A stretch of 61,978 nt of DNA, from contig NZ_JABUXW010000024.1 in assembly GCF_014897585.1 (NCBI RefSeq), forward strand, positions 1 to 61,978, given 5' to 3'. The translations under genes and the position numbers were made by a program. Below, in pieces: positions 49,959 to 58,367 of this stretch. Source of the DNA: Brachybacterium tyrofermentans (GTDB lineage Bacteria; Actinomycetota; Actinomycetes; Actinomycetales; Dermabacteraceae). The notes beneath the pieces were generated by a model. That model ran no database searches, was not told where the DNA came from, and saw only the letters and a program-made list of their open reading frames with translations. The stretch's first letter is position 1. Each line of letters begins with the position of its first letter.

Positions 49959-50029
49959 GCATCCACTGGCGTCATACGCGCAGCCAGCTCCCTCAGGGGC
50001 ATGCCTGCACGCTATGCGCCAGTGGATGC
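49959..50029. repeat. Long inverted repeat next to the minisatellite
   Basis: GCATCCACTGGCG (49959-49971) pairs perfectly with 50017-50029, and the pairing continues inward with bulges (CATACGCGCAG against CTGCACGCTATG), enclosing about 20 bases. The arrangement lies between the decamer array and the aldo/keto reductase fragment. It could be a terminator-like or recombination hairpin. Confidence 0.7.
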
Positions 50030-50048
50030 ACCACCCCGGGTCCTCCTC

Positions 50049-50116
50049 GCTCGAGGTGCTCCCCGCCGCGGAGCACTACGGCATCAGCGTCATCGCCTGG
50101 TCACCGCTCGCTGGCG
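50049..50116 (+). pseudogene. Aldo/keto reductase fragment
   Basis: Sixty-eight bases encode LEVLPAAEHYGISVIAWSPL, which matches the same span in the gene at 48729 (49309-49377) with scattered base changes, mostly at third positions. Before and after the match there is no reductase sequence. It is a diverged scrap of a duplicated or lost paralogue, ending in an unrelated region. No start or function is possible. Confidence 0.8.
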
Positions 50117-50180
50117 GCACACGCCGTCGACCAGCAGGTCACCGAGATTCCGACCGGGTCGCCCTGCCATTCGGAACGTC

Positions 50181-50492
50181 TCACCGCCAGGGGAACGGCC
50201 AGCGACTTGTTTCCGGAACGAGCGTGTAGCCGAGCTCTTCAATCTGCCGGCGCAGTTCGAGGTATTCGAACTCCAGGGAGCGCTCGTCGGCCCGACTCAC
50301 AGGAGGGGCGTCCTCGAGGTGGAAGAATGCGTACACGTGGTCCATCCGTTCACCCCACATGAACGCACGTTCCACCAGCTCCTTCGGCAGCTCATCGGTC
50401 ACGTCAAGGGGTTGCGAATCGGCCACATCCTCGCCCCATTCAAGAACGAACATGTAGTCCCACATGAGTCGGACTGATTTGTGGTGCTTCAT
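50181..50492 (-). CDS. Hypothetical protein
   Basis: A 103-residue protein with many aromatic and acidic residues (LMWDYMFVLEWGEDV, AFMWGERMDHVYAFFHLED, RSLEFEYLELRRQIEELGY). It has no signal peptide, helix repeats or known motif. AGGAGGCTC-like sequence precedes ATG 50492 (GGAGGCTCCTCG on the coding strand), so it is probably translated. Function not recognised. Confidence 0.6.
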   Translation of the reverse strand: MKHHKSVRLMWDYMFVLEWGEDVADSQPLDVTDELPKELVERAFMWGERMDHVYAFFHLEDAPPVSRADERSLEFEYLELRRQIEELGYTLVPETSRWPFPWR

Positions 50493-50576
50493 GTGCGAGG
50501 AGCCTCCTTCTGTGGCGATGTGGCGCCCGTGCCGAGTCGCACCACGGGGCTCACCATTATCAGTCAGCGGTGGAAA

Positions 50577-51047
50577 TCAGCCGCGATCGGCCCCGAGGCC
50601 CCGCGCGACGTCGGCGATGTAGGCATCGCGGACGACGCTGAGGCCCTCGGCCTCCGCGATCTCGTCGATCCTCGCGGCCTCGTCACCTGGCACCCAGGTC
50701 CCGTGGTCGTCCTGCGACCCGTCCGCGGCGAGTGCTGACTGGAACCAGAGCGTCCCGGCGCCGAGCTCGCGGGCGGTGCGGGCCACGTCCGGCAGATCCC
50801 GCCCGAGCTCGAAACCGGGCCAGGGGTAGACGTACAGGACGTCGGCCGATTCCGGCCTCACCCCGGTCCGGCGGTCGACGATCTCTCCGTCCACCAGCTC
50901 GGTCACCGAGACGTCGTCGGGCGCAGGGCCGCCGAAGACGGTCACGGCGAAGCCGGCGCGGGCGAGCGTGTGCGGCACATCGGTCGAGGGCCAGTTGTGC
51001 AGCAGCACGTGATGGGCGGCGGCGAGGAGCTTCGCGGGATCGGTCAT
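50577..51047 (-). CDS. CoA-binding (YccU-like) protein
   Basis: A 156-residue Rossmann-like protein of the CoA_binding family. VLLHNWPSTDVPHTLARAGFAVTVFGG is the first nucleotide-binding unit, ADVLYVYPWP the second, and TLWFQSALAADGSQDDHGTWVPGDEAARIDEIAEAEGLSVVRDAYIADVARGLG the C-terminal half. Family members bind CoA; some are regulators or thioesterase-like. The usual catalytic residues are not defined. It is upstream of the rifampicin phosphotransferase-like gene on the same strand as part of the leftward group. Confidence 0.75.
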   Translation of the reverse strand: MTDPAKLLAAAHHVLLHNWPSTDVPHTLARAGFAVTVFGGPAPDDVSVTELVDGEIVDRRTGVRPESADVLYVYPWPGFELGRDLPDVARTARELGAGTLWFQSALAADGSQDDHGTWVPGDEAARIDEIAEAEGLSVVRDAYIADVARGLGADRG

Positions 51048-51114
51048 GACGTACCTTTCGTCGGGAGCTGCCGAACGGCCCTGAGCCAGGCACCGCGAGC
51101 GTCCATCGGGAATG

Positions 51115-53832
51115 TCAGCTGCGAGCGGCGGCGGGCCCCGTCACACGGTCGTCGCCCTCGTGCTCGTCACCGTAGTCCTCCTCCTCGGCGAGGCGCACCG
51201 TTCCGGCGGATCCGTCGAGGGTGACGCGTTGGCCCGTGCGCAGGCGCCGGGTCGCCGTGCCGGTGCCGAGCACAGCAGGGATGCCGTACTCGCGCGCCAC
51301 GATCGAGCTGTGGCTGAGCGGACCGCCCACGTCGGTCACCACGCCGGCGGCCATGGCGAACAGCGGGGTCCAGGCCGGGGTGGTGATCGCGGCGACGAGG
51401 ATCTCGCCGGGCCGGAAGTCGCGGAACTGCTCGGGTCCGCTCAGCACGCGCACGGTCGCGGTGACGGTGCCTCCGCTGCCGCCGATCCCGGTGAGCACCT
51501 CGCCGTCCCCGCCCTCTCCGGCCGAGGGCATGAAGCGGTCGAAGGCCCGCCACACGGAGCGCTGGGGCAGCAGTTGGGGCGGGGTGGCGAGCTTCTGGCC
51601 GCGCCAGATCACACGCCGCTCCTCGACGAGGCCGGCCCGTGTGGGCAGTCGGCGACCGCCGCCATCGAGCTGTCCGCCACCATCGAGCTGTCCGCCACCA
51701 TCGAGCTGTCCGGCGAGTTCGAGCTGTCCGGAGCCGTCGAGCTGTTCGGCGAGGTCGACGAGCTCGTCCCGGCGCAGCCAGAACACGTCGTCGGCCGCAT
51801 CGAGAGCCCCGGCGACCGTGAGGCGACGCCCGAGCTCGCGCAGGGCCCGACGGGCCGCGGGCCAGCCCAGCCCCACTCCGGCCAGGGCGTCCTCCCGGAT
51901 CGGGGTGAGCTCCTGGGCGCGGCGGAGCAGGCGGTCGAAGACCCGCCGCAGAGGCCTGCGCAGGTGCGCCCGGATCCGGTCGGCGCCCTCCTCGCGGGCC
52001 CGGACGGCGGCCGCGCGCCGAACCCCCGGATCGGTGCCCTCGCCGCGCAGGTACATCCGCAGCACGTCCCACAGCAGCTCCGGGGCATCGGCGGCGACGG
52101 GCTGGACGACGTCCAGCGTGTAGATCGCGTGGCCGTGCTCCGCCAGGTGCGCCGCGAAGCGCTCGCGCCACTCCTGCCACACCGCGTCGTCGACCCCGTC
52201 GGGTCGCTGTTCGAGAACGGTCTCCGAGGCCGTGAGCGCCTGCGCCAGCCCCTCCCTCTCGCGAGCCCAGCGGGCCAGGCCGTAGAGCGACTCCTCGGCG
52301 CGGATCGGTGCGCTCTCGTAGCCGAACAGCAGCGTCTCCGGGCTCGGGTCGCCGGGCTTCGCGACCCGTCGGCAGAACGCGGTGTAGACGGATTCGGCGA
52401 TCACCACCGGTGGGATCACCGTCTGCACTGAGGTGTAGTACGCGAATCCTGCGGTGACCAGCCGCTCTGCGGAGGCGAGCAGCTCGCCCGCCGGCCGGTC
52501 CGCGACGTCGCCGACTGTCTCCTCCTCGACCACACTCCGGTACTGCGGCATCGCGGTCTCCCGCCAGTACCGCGGCCCGCCGATCCCCTTGCCGAGCAGC
52601 CGCGGCACGAACAGCACGGACTTCGCGCAGACCGTCACCATGGCGGTGTTGGCGTAGCAGTAGTAGGCATAGCCGTTGATGGTCACGAACTCGACGCCGC
52701 GGTCGGTGAACACGTCGTCGCGGCCGGAGGCGTCGGTGATCGTCGAGATCATCGCCTCGATGACGTGCGCCGCCGTGAGATCCGCGAACAGCGGGGTGAG
52801 CGGGTCGGGCATCTGCTCGACGATGCTCGCCCGGACGTAGCCGGCGTGCCTGCGGGGCGCCTTCCAGCTCTCGGGGGCGGGCCCGGCCGGCGCCGGCAGG
52901 GCCACGACGGGACGAGCCTGGGTGATCACGAATCCCGTGCCCACCAGCGCCCATTCCACGTCCTGCGGCGCCCCGTAGTGCGCGGCGATCCGGGTGCCCC
53001 AGCGGGCGAGGTCCAGCGCCTGCGCGTCGTTGAGCACGGGAGCGCGGCGACGCTGCGGCGGCACGGGGATCGTGGCGGTGCCGTGCTCGGCCGGGACCAC
53101 CATCACGGTCTTGTCCGCCGTGGTGCGCGAGATGATCCGGCTGCGAGCGGTGTCGACGACGAGATCGTCGGTGTCGACCATCCCCGAGACGACCGCCTCC
53201 CCGAGTCCCCAGGCGGCGCTGATCACGGTCTCCGTGCGGCGCCCGGTGGTGGGATCGGCGGTGAACAGCACGCCGGCCGCGTCCGCCGGGGCCATCTCCT
53301 GGATGACGACGGCGAGCGCGACGTCGGCCGGGTCGATGCCGCGCCGCGCCCGGTAGGCGAGGGCGCGGGCGGACCACAGGGAGGCCCAGCAGCCGCGCAC
53401 CGACTCGAACAGGTCCGCGTCACCGACCACGTGCAGGAACGTCTCCTGCTGGCCGGCGAAGCTCGCGTCCTCGAGGTCCTCGGCCGTGGCGGACGATCGG
53501 ACCGCCACGGGGGCTCCCCCGAGGGCGGCTCGCGCCGTGACGAGCTCACGACGCAGGTCCTCCGGGATCTCCGTGCCCGTGAACAGTTCGGCGACGGACT
53601 GCGCGGCACGGTCGGCGGCCTCGGTGTCCTCCGGGTCGAGGTCGCGCACCTGCTCCAGCAGTCGCTCCCGGATCCCCGCGACCTCGACGAATCGGCGATA
53701 AGCGGCGGTGGTGAGCACGAATCCCGGGGGCACCGGGAGCCCCGCCCGGGTGAGCTCACCGAGGTTCGCGGCCTTTCCGCCCACCTCGGCGATGTCGTCA
53801 CGGCCGATGTCCTGGAACTGGCGGACGTTCAT
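51115..53832 (-). CDS. rph: Rifampicin phosphotransferase-like / PEP synthase-family enzyme
   Basis: A 905-residue three-domain dikinase. Residues 1-320 are the ATP-grasp PEP/pyruvate domain (GGKAANLGELTRAGLPVPPGF, AVRSSATAEDLEDASFAGQQ), 320-790 a central domain unlike the PEP synthase core that in RPH binds rifamycin, and the His-carrying mobile domain is at 800-890 with GGPLSHSSIVAREYGIPAV, catalytic His about residue 841. RPH inactivates rifamycins by phosphorylation at C21 using ATP. PEP synthases are shorter in the middle. A Gln-Leu-Asp-Gly-rich repeat (QLDGGG) interrupts the second half, and the end is a charged tail. Start ATG 53832. Confidence 0.8.
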   Translation of the reverse strand: MNVRQFQDIGRDDIAEVGGKAANLGELTRAGLPVPPGFVLTTAAYRRFVEVAGIRERLLEQVRDLDPEDTEAADRAAQSVAELFTGTEIPEDLRRELVTARAALGGAPVAVRSSATAEDLEDASFAGQQETFLHVVGDADLFESVRGCWASLWSARALAYRARRGIDPADVALAVVIQEMAPADAAGVLFTADPTTGRRTETVISAAWGLGEAVVSGMVDTDDLVVDTARSRIISRTTADKTVMVVPAEHGTATIPVPPQRRRAPVLNDAQALDLARWGTRIAAHYGAPQDVEWALVGTGFVITQARPVVALPAPAGPAPESWKAPRRHAGYVRASIVEQMPDPLTPLFADLTAAHVIEAMISTITDASGRDDVFTDRGVEFVTINGYAYYCYANTAMVTVCAKSVLFVPRLLGKGIGGPRYWRETAMPQYRSVVEEETVGDVADRPAGELLASAERLVTAGFAYYTSVQTVIPPVVIAESVYTAFCRRVAKPGDPSPETLLFGYESAPIRAEESLYGLARWAREREGLAQALTASETVLEQRPDGVDDAVWQEWRERFAAHLAEHGHAIYTLDVVQPVAADAPELLWDVLRMYLRGEGTDPGVRRAAAVRAREEGADRIRAHLRRPLRRVFDRLLRRAQELTPIREDALAGVGLGWPAARRALRELGRRLTVAGALDAADDVFWLRRDELVDLAEQLDGSGQLELAGQLDGGGQLDGGGQLDGGGRRLPTRAGLVEERRVIWRGQKLATPPQLLPQRSVWRAFDRFMPSAGEGGDGEVLTGIGGSGGTVTATVRVLSGPEQFRDFRPGEILVAAITTPAWTPLFAMAAGVVTDVGGPLSHSSIVAREYGIPAVLGTGTATRRLRTGQRVTLDGSAGTVRLAEEEDYGDEHEGDDRVTGPAAARS
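51663..51752. repeat. 18-bp tandem repeat inside rph
   Basis: CATCGAGCTGTCCGCCAC occurs at 51663-51680 and 51681-51698, and diverged copies follow to about 51752. On the coding strand these encode QLDGGG hexapeptides, with related QLDGSG and QLELAG copies. They form an inserted loop in the phosphotransferase. Confidence 0.85.
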
Positions 53833-54019
53833 GGCGCCTTCTTCGACGGGGCACCCGGAATGGGGTGCGTGGCGACCAGAGCGTACTGCTGGTCACCGCG
53901 GGGCACCAGGGGCGTCGTCCGGAGGCCGGGGACGACCACGCCCGACGCCGACGTCCGTCGCCGGACGAATCCCGGAGTAACCGGATATTGCCTGGCCCCG
54001 CCGCGATGGATCCCGGACG

Positions 54020-54559
54020 ATGAGCGGCATGCAGCCCTGCGACGTCGTCCTCCGCCCGTGCACCGCCGCCGACCTGCCTGCTCTGGAGGATTGGGCGCCC
54101 ACGGGCAACAGTCGGACGCATGCGATGAGGTTCTCGCACCAGGAGGCGGGCGACAGCACGTACTACCTGGCCACCTGCCGGCAGGACCCGGATACCTTCG
54201 TCGGCTCCTGCGAGATCCGGTGGACCGGGTGCGCTGCCTCGGAGGTCCCACGGTGCCCGGAGGTCAACGGGCTGCAGGTGTGGCCGGAAGTCCTGCGATC
54301 CCAGGGGATCGGGACGCGGATGCTCGGTCTGCTCGAGGAGGAGGCGAGAGCACGCGGCCACCACGAACTCGGTCTGGGGGTCGACGACTCCGGCCCGAAG
54401 CGCCTCTACCTGCGACTCGGCTACGTCGACACCGGGCACGACTATCTCGACCGGTACACGTGGATCGACGATGCGCACCAGGTGCACCACGTCGCCGACC
54501 CGGCCCGGTGGCTGATGAAGCCGCTCGACGGGGAGAGCCCCGAGTCCACCCGGAGTTGA
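54020..54559 (+). CDS. GNAT family N-acetyltransferase
   Basis: A 179-residue acetyltransferase. Motif A is GLQVWPEVLRSQGIGTRMLGLLEEEARARG (near 88-117), with R-S-Q-G-I-G as the acetyl-CoA loop; GLGVDDSGPKRLYLRLGY is motif B. Many of these act on a ribosomal protein or a small amine; the acceptor is unknown. It is divergent from the rph gene by 187 bases. Confidence 0.85.
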   Translation: MSGMQPCDVVLRPCTAADLPALEDWAPTGNSRTHAMRFSHQEAGDSTYYLATCRQDPDTFVGSCEIRWTGCAASEVPRCPEVNGLQVWPEVLRSQGIGTRMLGLLEEEARARGHHELGLGVDDSGPKRLYLRLGYVDTGHDYLDRYTWIDDAHQVHHVADPARWLMKPLDGESPESTRS

Positions 54560-54561
54560 CC

Positions 54562-54591
54562 CGAACGAGCGTCACGAACGAGCGTCACGAA
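54562..54591. repeat. 13-bp direct repeat
   Basis: CGAACGAGCGTCA occurs twice in a row at 54562-54574 and 54575-54587, and a third partial unit follows. It lies immediately before the terminator hairpin. Confidence 0.6.
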
Positions 54592-54598
54592 CGGGGCA

Positions 54599-54633
54599 AA
54601 GTTGGGGGAATCAAGCGCCCATTCCCCCAACTT
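54599..54633. terminator. Bidirectional terminator between GNAT and rhamnosidase
   Basis: AAGTTGGGGGAAT (54599-54611) pairs exactly with ATTCCCCCAACTT (54621-54633) across nine bases. It separates two convergent genes. Confidence 0.8.
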
Positions 54634-54680
54634 CGTCACGCTTACGGGATCACCGCCACCCCGACGGTGGCATTGCGCGG

Positions 54681-57275
54681 TCACGTCGATGTCAGGGTGG
54701 TGCTCCCCGGGCCGACCTCCACGTCGATGTCGCCGCGTCGCACCCGTGCGGTCGTGTTCGCGGGGATGCGCACCTCGAGCAGCTTCTGCTCCCGGTCGTA
54801 GCGCACGTGCACGTTGCCGCGGATCGTCGGCACCGTGCCCTCCATCCACGCGAGCGGCCCGGGCTGCGGGGTGATCTCGAGCCGGGCGGCGCCGGGGGCG
54901 ACGACGCGCACGCCGAGCACCCGGCGGGCAATGACGTTCACGGGGGCGGTGCCCCAGGCGTGGGAGTAGGTCATGTTCGGTTTGAGGGAGGGGTCCCAGG
55001 CCTCCGGGACGATGCTCGCTCCCAGGTCATCGAGCAGGTGCAGCCAGCCGCGCTGCCCGCGGGAGGTCATCAGCGCGTGCGCCTCGTCGGCCCTGCCCAG
55101 GGTGAACAGCGCATCCAGCAGGAACTGCGCGCCGTACACGCTCATCCGCATCCCGCCGGCGGCCAGCATCTCCCCGAGCCCCTCCCGGCGTGCGGTCGGC
55201 GCGAGGCCCAGCGCCACCGGGATCGCCGTGGCGTGCTGGGAAGCATGCTCACTGCCCAGCCCGTCGCGGTAGACGCCGTCGTCCCGCACCAGGTCCGCCT
55301 CGATCCCTGCGAGCATCCGGGCGGCGAGCGCCGCGTGATGCTCCGCCTCGCTCCCCCGGTCCAGCACGGTGCAGATCGTCGCGAGCGTCTGGTGCGCCGC
55401 GGCCTGGAAGGCGTTCAGCACGGTGTTCACCTCGGTGAACTCGTAGTCGTCGCGGCAGGTCTGCGGCCAGTCCACGAGGTCGGCGTCCCAGGCGCTCGAG
55501 GGGCCGGGGTCCTTGTGCAGCAGTCCGTCGAACCCCAGATGGCGGTCGTAGTTCGCCCGCCGCCACAGGTCCACATCGGAGCGCAGCTGCGCGTCGTCCC
55601 CGGTGGCGAGATAGTCCTCCCAGGCCACGAGCACGGGCATGAGGTGGTACTCGGCCGGCCAGGTGGGGCGGCGCGTCAGGTACTGGTTCGAGACGCGGGC
55701 AAGCGCGTAGCTGCGCCCGCAGGCGTAGTGGGAGAGCTGATTGACGTAGGTATCGCCCTCGTAGGGCCCGCGCTCGCGCGACGGGGTGTCGAGATAGAGA
55801 TCCAGGGTGGTGGCCTCGATCGAGTAGCGGCACAGCTCGTGCACGCGGTCCAGATCCGGGTCCGACGACGCGAACGCGCCGGAGTGCCCGATTCCCCCGG
55901 CGTGTCCGATCTCCCCGTCGCGCACCGTCCCGCTGCTCAGGATCGTCCGCGTGACCTGCAAATTCTCGATCTCCCCGGAGAGCACGCGCAGCTCGCCGTA
56001 GCGGAAGGCGCGATACCCCCAGTGCTCGACCTCCTGCTCGCCGTCGCGCAGGGTCCACGTCTCCTCGTAGACGTTCCCGGTGGGCATCGAGGAGATCACC
56101 CGCCCGTCGGCGTCGCGCTGCTCGCCCAGGCGCACCTCGATCCGGGCCCCGTCGCTCGCCCGAACCTGCACGCGAAGCCCGCCGACGATCTCCCGGCCCA
56201 GATCGAACCGCCAGGCCCCGGGGCCGACGGGCTCTAGCGGAGCCGGGTCCCCGTCGGCCTGCCCGAGACTCACGATCGCCGGTGCCGGCTCCGCGGGCAG
56301 CGCCGGAGCGGCCGACGCCGCCGCCCAGCCCGTGTCGTCGAACCCGGGCGAGGTCCATCCGACGGGCTCCTCGCGCAGATCCCAGTCCTCCGCGGGGGCG
56401 TGGTACCAGCCGCCGCCGACGCTCCGCTCCCCCGGCAGCAGGGCGCTCCCGGGCAGCGCGCGCCAGGTCTCCGGCGACGTCACGTGCTCGATCCTGCTGC
56501 CGTTCTCGAGCACGACGACGAGGCGGGCGGCGAACTGGCGTCCCTCCTGCGCCCAGGCGAGAGCGGCGAGGGCGTTGCGACCCGGGTGCAGCAGGCCGGT
56601 GAGATCGTGAGTATGCAGCCGCGGGTGGTTGTCCTGGCTGCGCACGCTCCCGAAGCCCGTGACCTGGGCGTTCACCCACAGCTTGTAGACGTGCTGGCGT
56701 CCGCCGCGGGGCCCGTCCTCGCCGGGGCCGCCCTCCGGGGAGAGTCCGACGGCCTCCACGAAGGCGGCGCGGATCGGTGTCACCGGCAGGTCGATCTCGG
56801 TGCGCAACAGCGCCCAGTCGGCGGAGTCCCCGGCCCAGATCGGAGTCGCCGGCCACCGGCTCGGGGCGCTCGCGGAGGGGTCCGTCGTGCACGGCGCCGT
56901 CGTGAAGGGCGCCGTCGTCAACCGCGCGGCGAGCGACCAGTCGCCGCGCTCCGAGGTGTCGACCTGCACGCGCCACCAGTACGGGGTCGATGCCTGCAGG
57001 GGGACGTCCTGGATCAGCACACCGGTGGAGTCCGCCGAGAGCACCCGGCCGGAGTCCCAGAGCGGCTCGGCGCACGAGGGGTCCTCGGCGATCTGCAGGC
57101 GATAGCTGCGCTGCTGCGCGTCGCCCAGCATCGGGACGATCCAGGAGCATCGCAGCGCGGAGCCGTCCACGCCCACAGCGCGGTCCTGCAGGTTCAGCAG
57201 CAGACCGCTCGGGCGGCTGGTGCGGCAGGTGCGGCAGGTGCGGCTGGTGCGGCAGGTGCGGCTGGTGGAGCCCAT
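54681..57275 (-). CDS. Alpha-L-rhamnosidase (GH78)
   Basis: An 864-residue cytoplasmic glycosidase. Residues 30-120 include an Ig-like domain (PYWWRVQVDTSERGDW), 150-330 the Bac_rhamnosid N-terminal/concanavalin-like parts (KLWVNAQVTGFGSVRSQDNH), 440-770 the (alpha/alpha)6 barrel with the active-site segment LDTPSRERGPYEGDTYVNQL (general acid/base region), and the end GSTTLTST is a C-terminal beta domain. It removes terminal L-rhamnose. AAGGAGC before ATG 57275 sets the start, so the N-terminus contains a Arg-Thr-Cys/Ser repeat (about residues 5-22) from 9-bp repeats. No export signal is visible. Confidence 0.88.
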   Translation of the reverse strand: MGSTSRTCRTSRTCRTCRTSRPSGLLLNLQDRAVGVDGSALRCSWIVPMLGDAQQRSYRLQIAEDPSCAEPLWDSGRVLSADSTGVLIQDVPLQASTPYWWRVQVDTSERGDWSLAARLTTAPFTTAPCTTDPSASAPSRWPATPIWAGDSADWALLRTEIDLPVTPIRAAFVEAVGLSPEGGPGEDGPRGGRQHVYKLWVNAQVTGFGSVRSQDNHPRLHTHDLTGLLHPGRNALAALAWAQEGRQFAARLVVVLENGSRIEHVTSPETWRALPGSALLPGERSVGGGWYHAPAEDWDLREEPVGWTSPGFDDTGWAAASAAPALPAEPAPAIVSLGQADGDPAPLEPVGPGAWRFDLGREIVGGLRVQVRASDGARIEVRLGEQRDADGRVISSMPTGNVYEETWTLRDGEQEVEHWGYRAFRYGELRVLSGEIENLQVTRTILSSGTVRDGEIGHAGGIGHSGAFASSDPDLDRVHELCRYSIEATTLDLYLDTPSRERGPYEGDTYVNQLSHYACGRSYALARVSNQYLTRRPTWPAEYHLMPVLVAWEDYLATGDDAQLRSDVDLWRRANYDRHLGFDGLLHKDPGPSSAWDADLVDWPQTCRDDYEFTEVNTVLNAFQAAAHQTLATICTVLDRGSEAEHHAALAARMLAGIEADLVRDDGVYRDGLGSEHASQHATAIPVALGLAPTARREGLGEMLAAGGMRMSVYGAQFLLDALFTLGRADEAHALMTSRGQRGWLHLLDDLGASIVPEAWDPSLKPNMTYSHAWGTAPVNVIARRVLGVRVVAPGAARLEITPQPGPLAWMEGTVPTIRGNVHVRYDREQKLLEVRIPANTTARVRRGDIDVEVGPGSTTLTST
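57213..57266. repeat. Six 9-bp tandem repeats at the rhamnosidase N-terminus
   Basis: GCGGCTGGT and GCGGCAGGT units occur at 57213, 57222, 57231, 57240, 57249 and 57258. On the coding strand they encode Arg-Thr-Ser or Arg-Thr-Cys triplets after the start codon. Confidence 0.9.
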
Positions 57276-57359
57276 CGGACGCAGCTCCTTCGCTCGCGAC
57301 GACACGAGCAGGAAGATTAGCAGTGACGTGGGGAACAGGCCGCTGCTAGGTTCACCGTC

Positions 57360-58367
57360 ATGACCCCGACGACCCCGCAGCACGAGTTCGTGATCGGCAT
57401 CGACGCGGGCGGCACGCACACGCGCGTGGGCTGCTTCGCGCTGGACGGGACGCGCCTCGCCGCGGCCGTCGGCGGGGGCGGGAACCCGAGCCACAACGAC
57501 GACGCGCTCGAGAACATCCGCGGCACCATCGCCCAGGCGATCGACTCCGGCGGGCTCGACCCGTCGGACGCCGTGGCCCTCGCGGCCGGCATCGCCGGAT
57601 TCGAGCGCACCGGCTCCAACCAGAGCGACGGGGACAACGACCGCACGGCCGCTCTGGTCGATGCACCGGGTCTGACCTGCCCGAAGATCGTCGTGAACGA
57701 CGCCGTGATCGCCCATCGCGGCGCGCTGTCAGGCCGGCCGGGCATCGTGGTGGTCGCCGGCACCGGGTCGATGATCCTCGCGATCGACGAGGAGGGCGTC
57801 GAGACCGAGAGCGGGCAGCTCGAGCACTATGCGGGCGCCGCACGGCACCTCGTGTACGACGTCGTCCAGCAGATCCTGATGAACGACTGCTCCCCGACGG
57901 ATCCGCTGGTCCCGGCGGCTCTGGAGCATTTCGGCGTGGCCGACGCCCCGGCACTGCACGCGGCCGTCCTCGCCCGCTCCACAACTCACCGCAACACCAT
58001 CAAACGGTCCTACGGGGACTTCGCGCCCCAGGTCACGGCGATGGGCGAGCAGTCCGCCCTCGCCGACCGAGCCCTGACCGACCTGGCCGCCCGCACCGCG
58101 CGCGGTGTGCGCCTGCTCGCCCCTGTGGCCGGGCCCCGACCGGTCCCTGTGGCCTGCACGGGCTCCCTCGCGGACGCTCCGAGCTTCCGCGACCGCCTCG
58201 ACCGCATGTTGGTCGAGGCCGAACCGAGCGCCCTCGACCTGGTCCCCTCACAGCTCGACCCCCTCGGCGGAGCGGCGATCCTGGCCCTCGAGGCTGCCGG
58301 AGTCGAAGTCGACGAGGCGATGATCGGCCGGCTCGCCGGGCGGATCCCGTCGGCGATCCCCGCGTGA
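57360..58367 (+). CDS. N-acetylglucosamine kinase-like (BadF/BadG/BcrA ATPase)
   Basis: A 335-residue ASKHA-fold kinase. IGIDAGGTHTRVGCFALDG is the phosphate-1 motif (residues 12-30), VALAAGIAGFER the connect/adenosine part, PKIVVNDAVIAHRGAL and GIVVVAGTGSM the phosphate-2 region. It phosphorylates GlcNAc or a related sugar at C6 with ATP. It is divergent from the rhamnosidase gene (84 bases) and overlaps the next gene by one base. Sugar specificity is not shown. Confidence 0.85.
   Translation: MTPTTPQHEFVIGIDAGGTHTRVGCFALDGTRLAAAVGGGGNPSHNDDALENIRGTIAQAIDSGGLDPSDAVALAAGIAGFERTGSNQSDGDNDRTAALVDAPGLTCPKIVVNDAVIAHRGALSGRPGIVVVAGTGSMILAIDEEGVETESGQLEHYAGAARHLVYDVVQQILMNDCSPTDPLVPAALEHFGVADAPALHAAVLARSTTHRNTIKRSYGDFAPQVTAMGEQSALADRALTDLAARTARGVRLLAPVAGPRPVPVACTGSLADAPSFRDRLDRMLVEAEPSALDLVPSQLDPLGGAAILALEAAGVEVDEAMIGRLAGRIPSAIPA

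Noticed and set aside
49606..50002. Frames across the decamer array encoding repeats of VTTGHPGSP type
   Set aside because: They arise because 30 bases (three decamers) equal ten codons; there is no start, signal or known protein, and the array is better read as DNA repeats.
49959..50029. Integron attC site
   Set aside because: The inverted repeat lacks the RYYYAAC/GTTRRRY boxes; no integrase or cassette is near.
55249..57150. A 633-codon reverse frame inside the rhamnosidase gene
   Set aside because: Arg/Gly/Ala-rich shadow frame of GH78; no start context and no domain.
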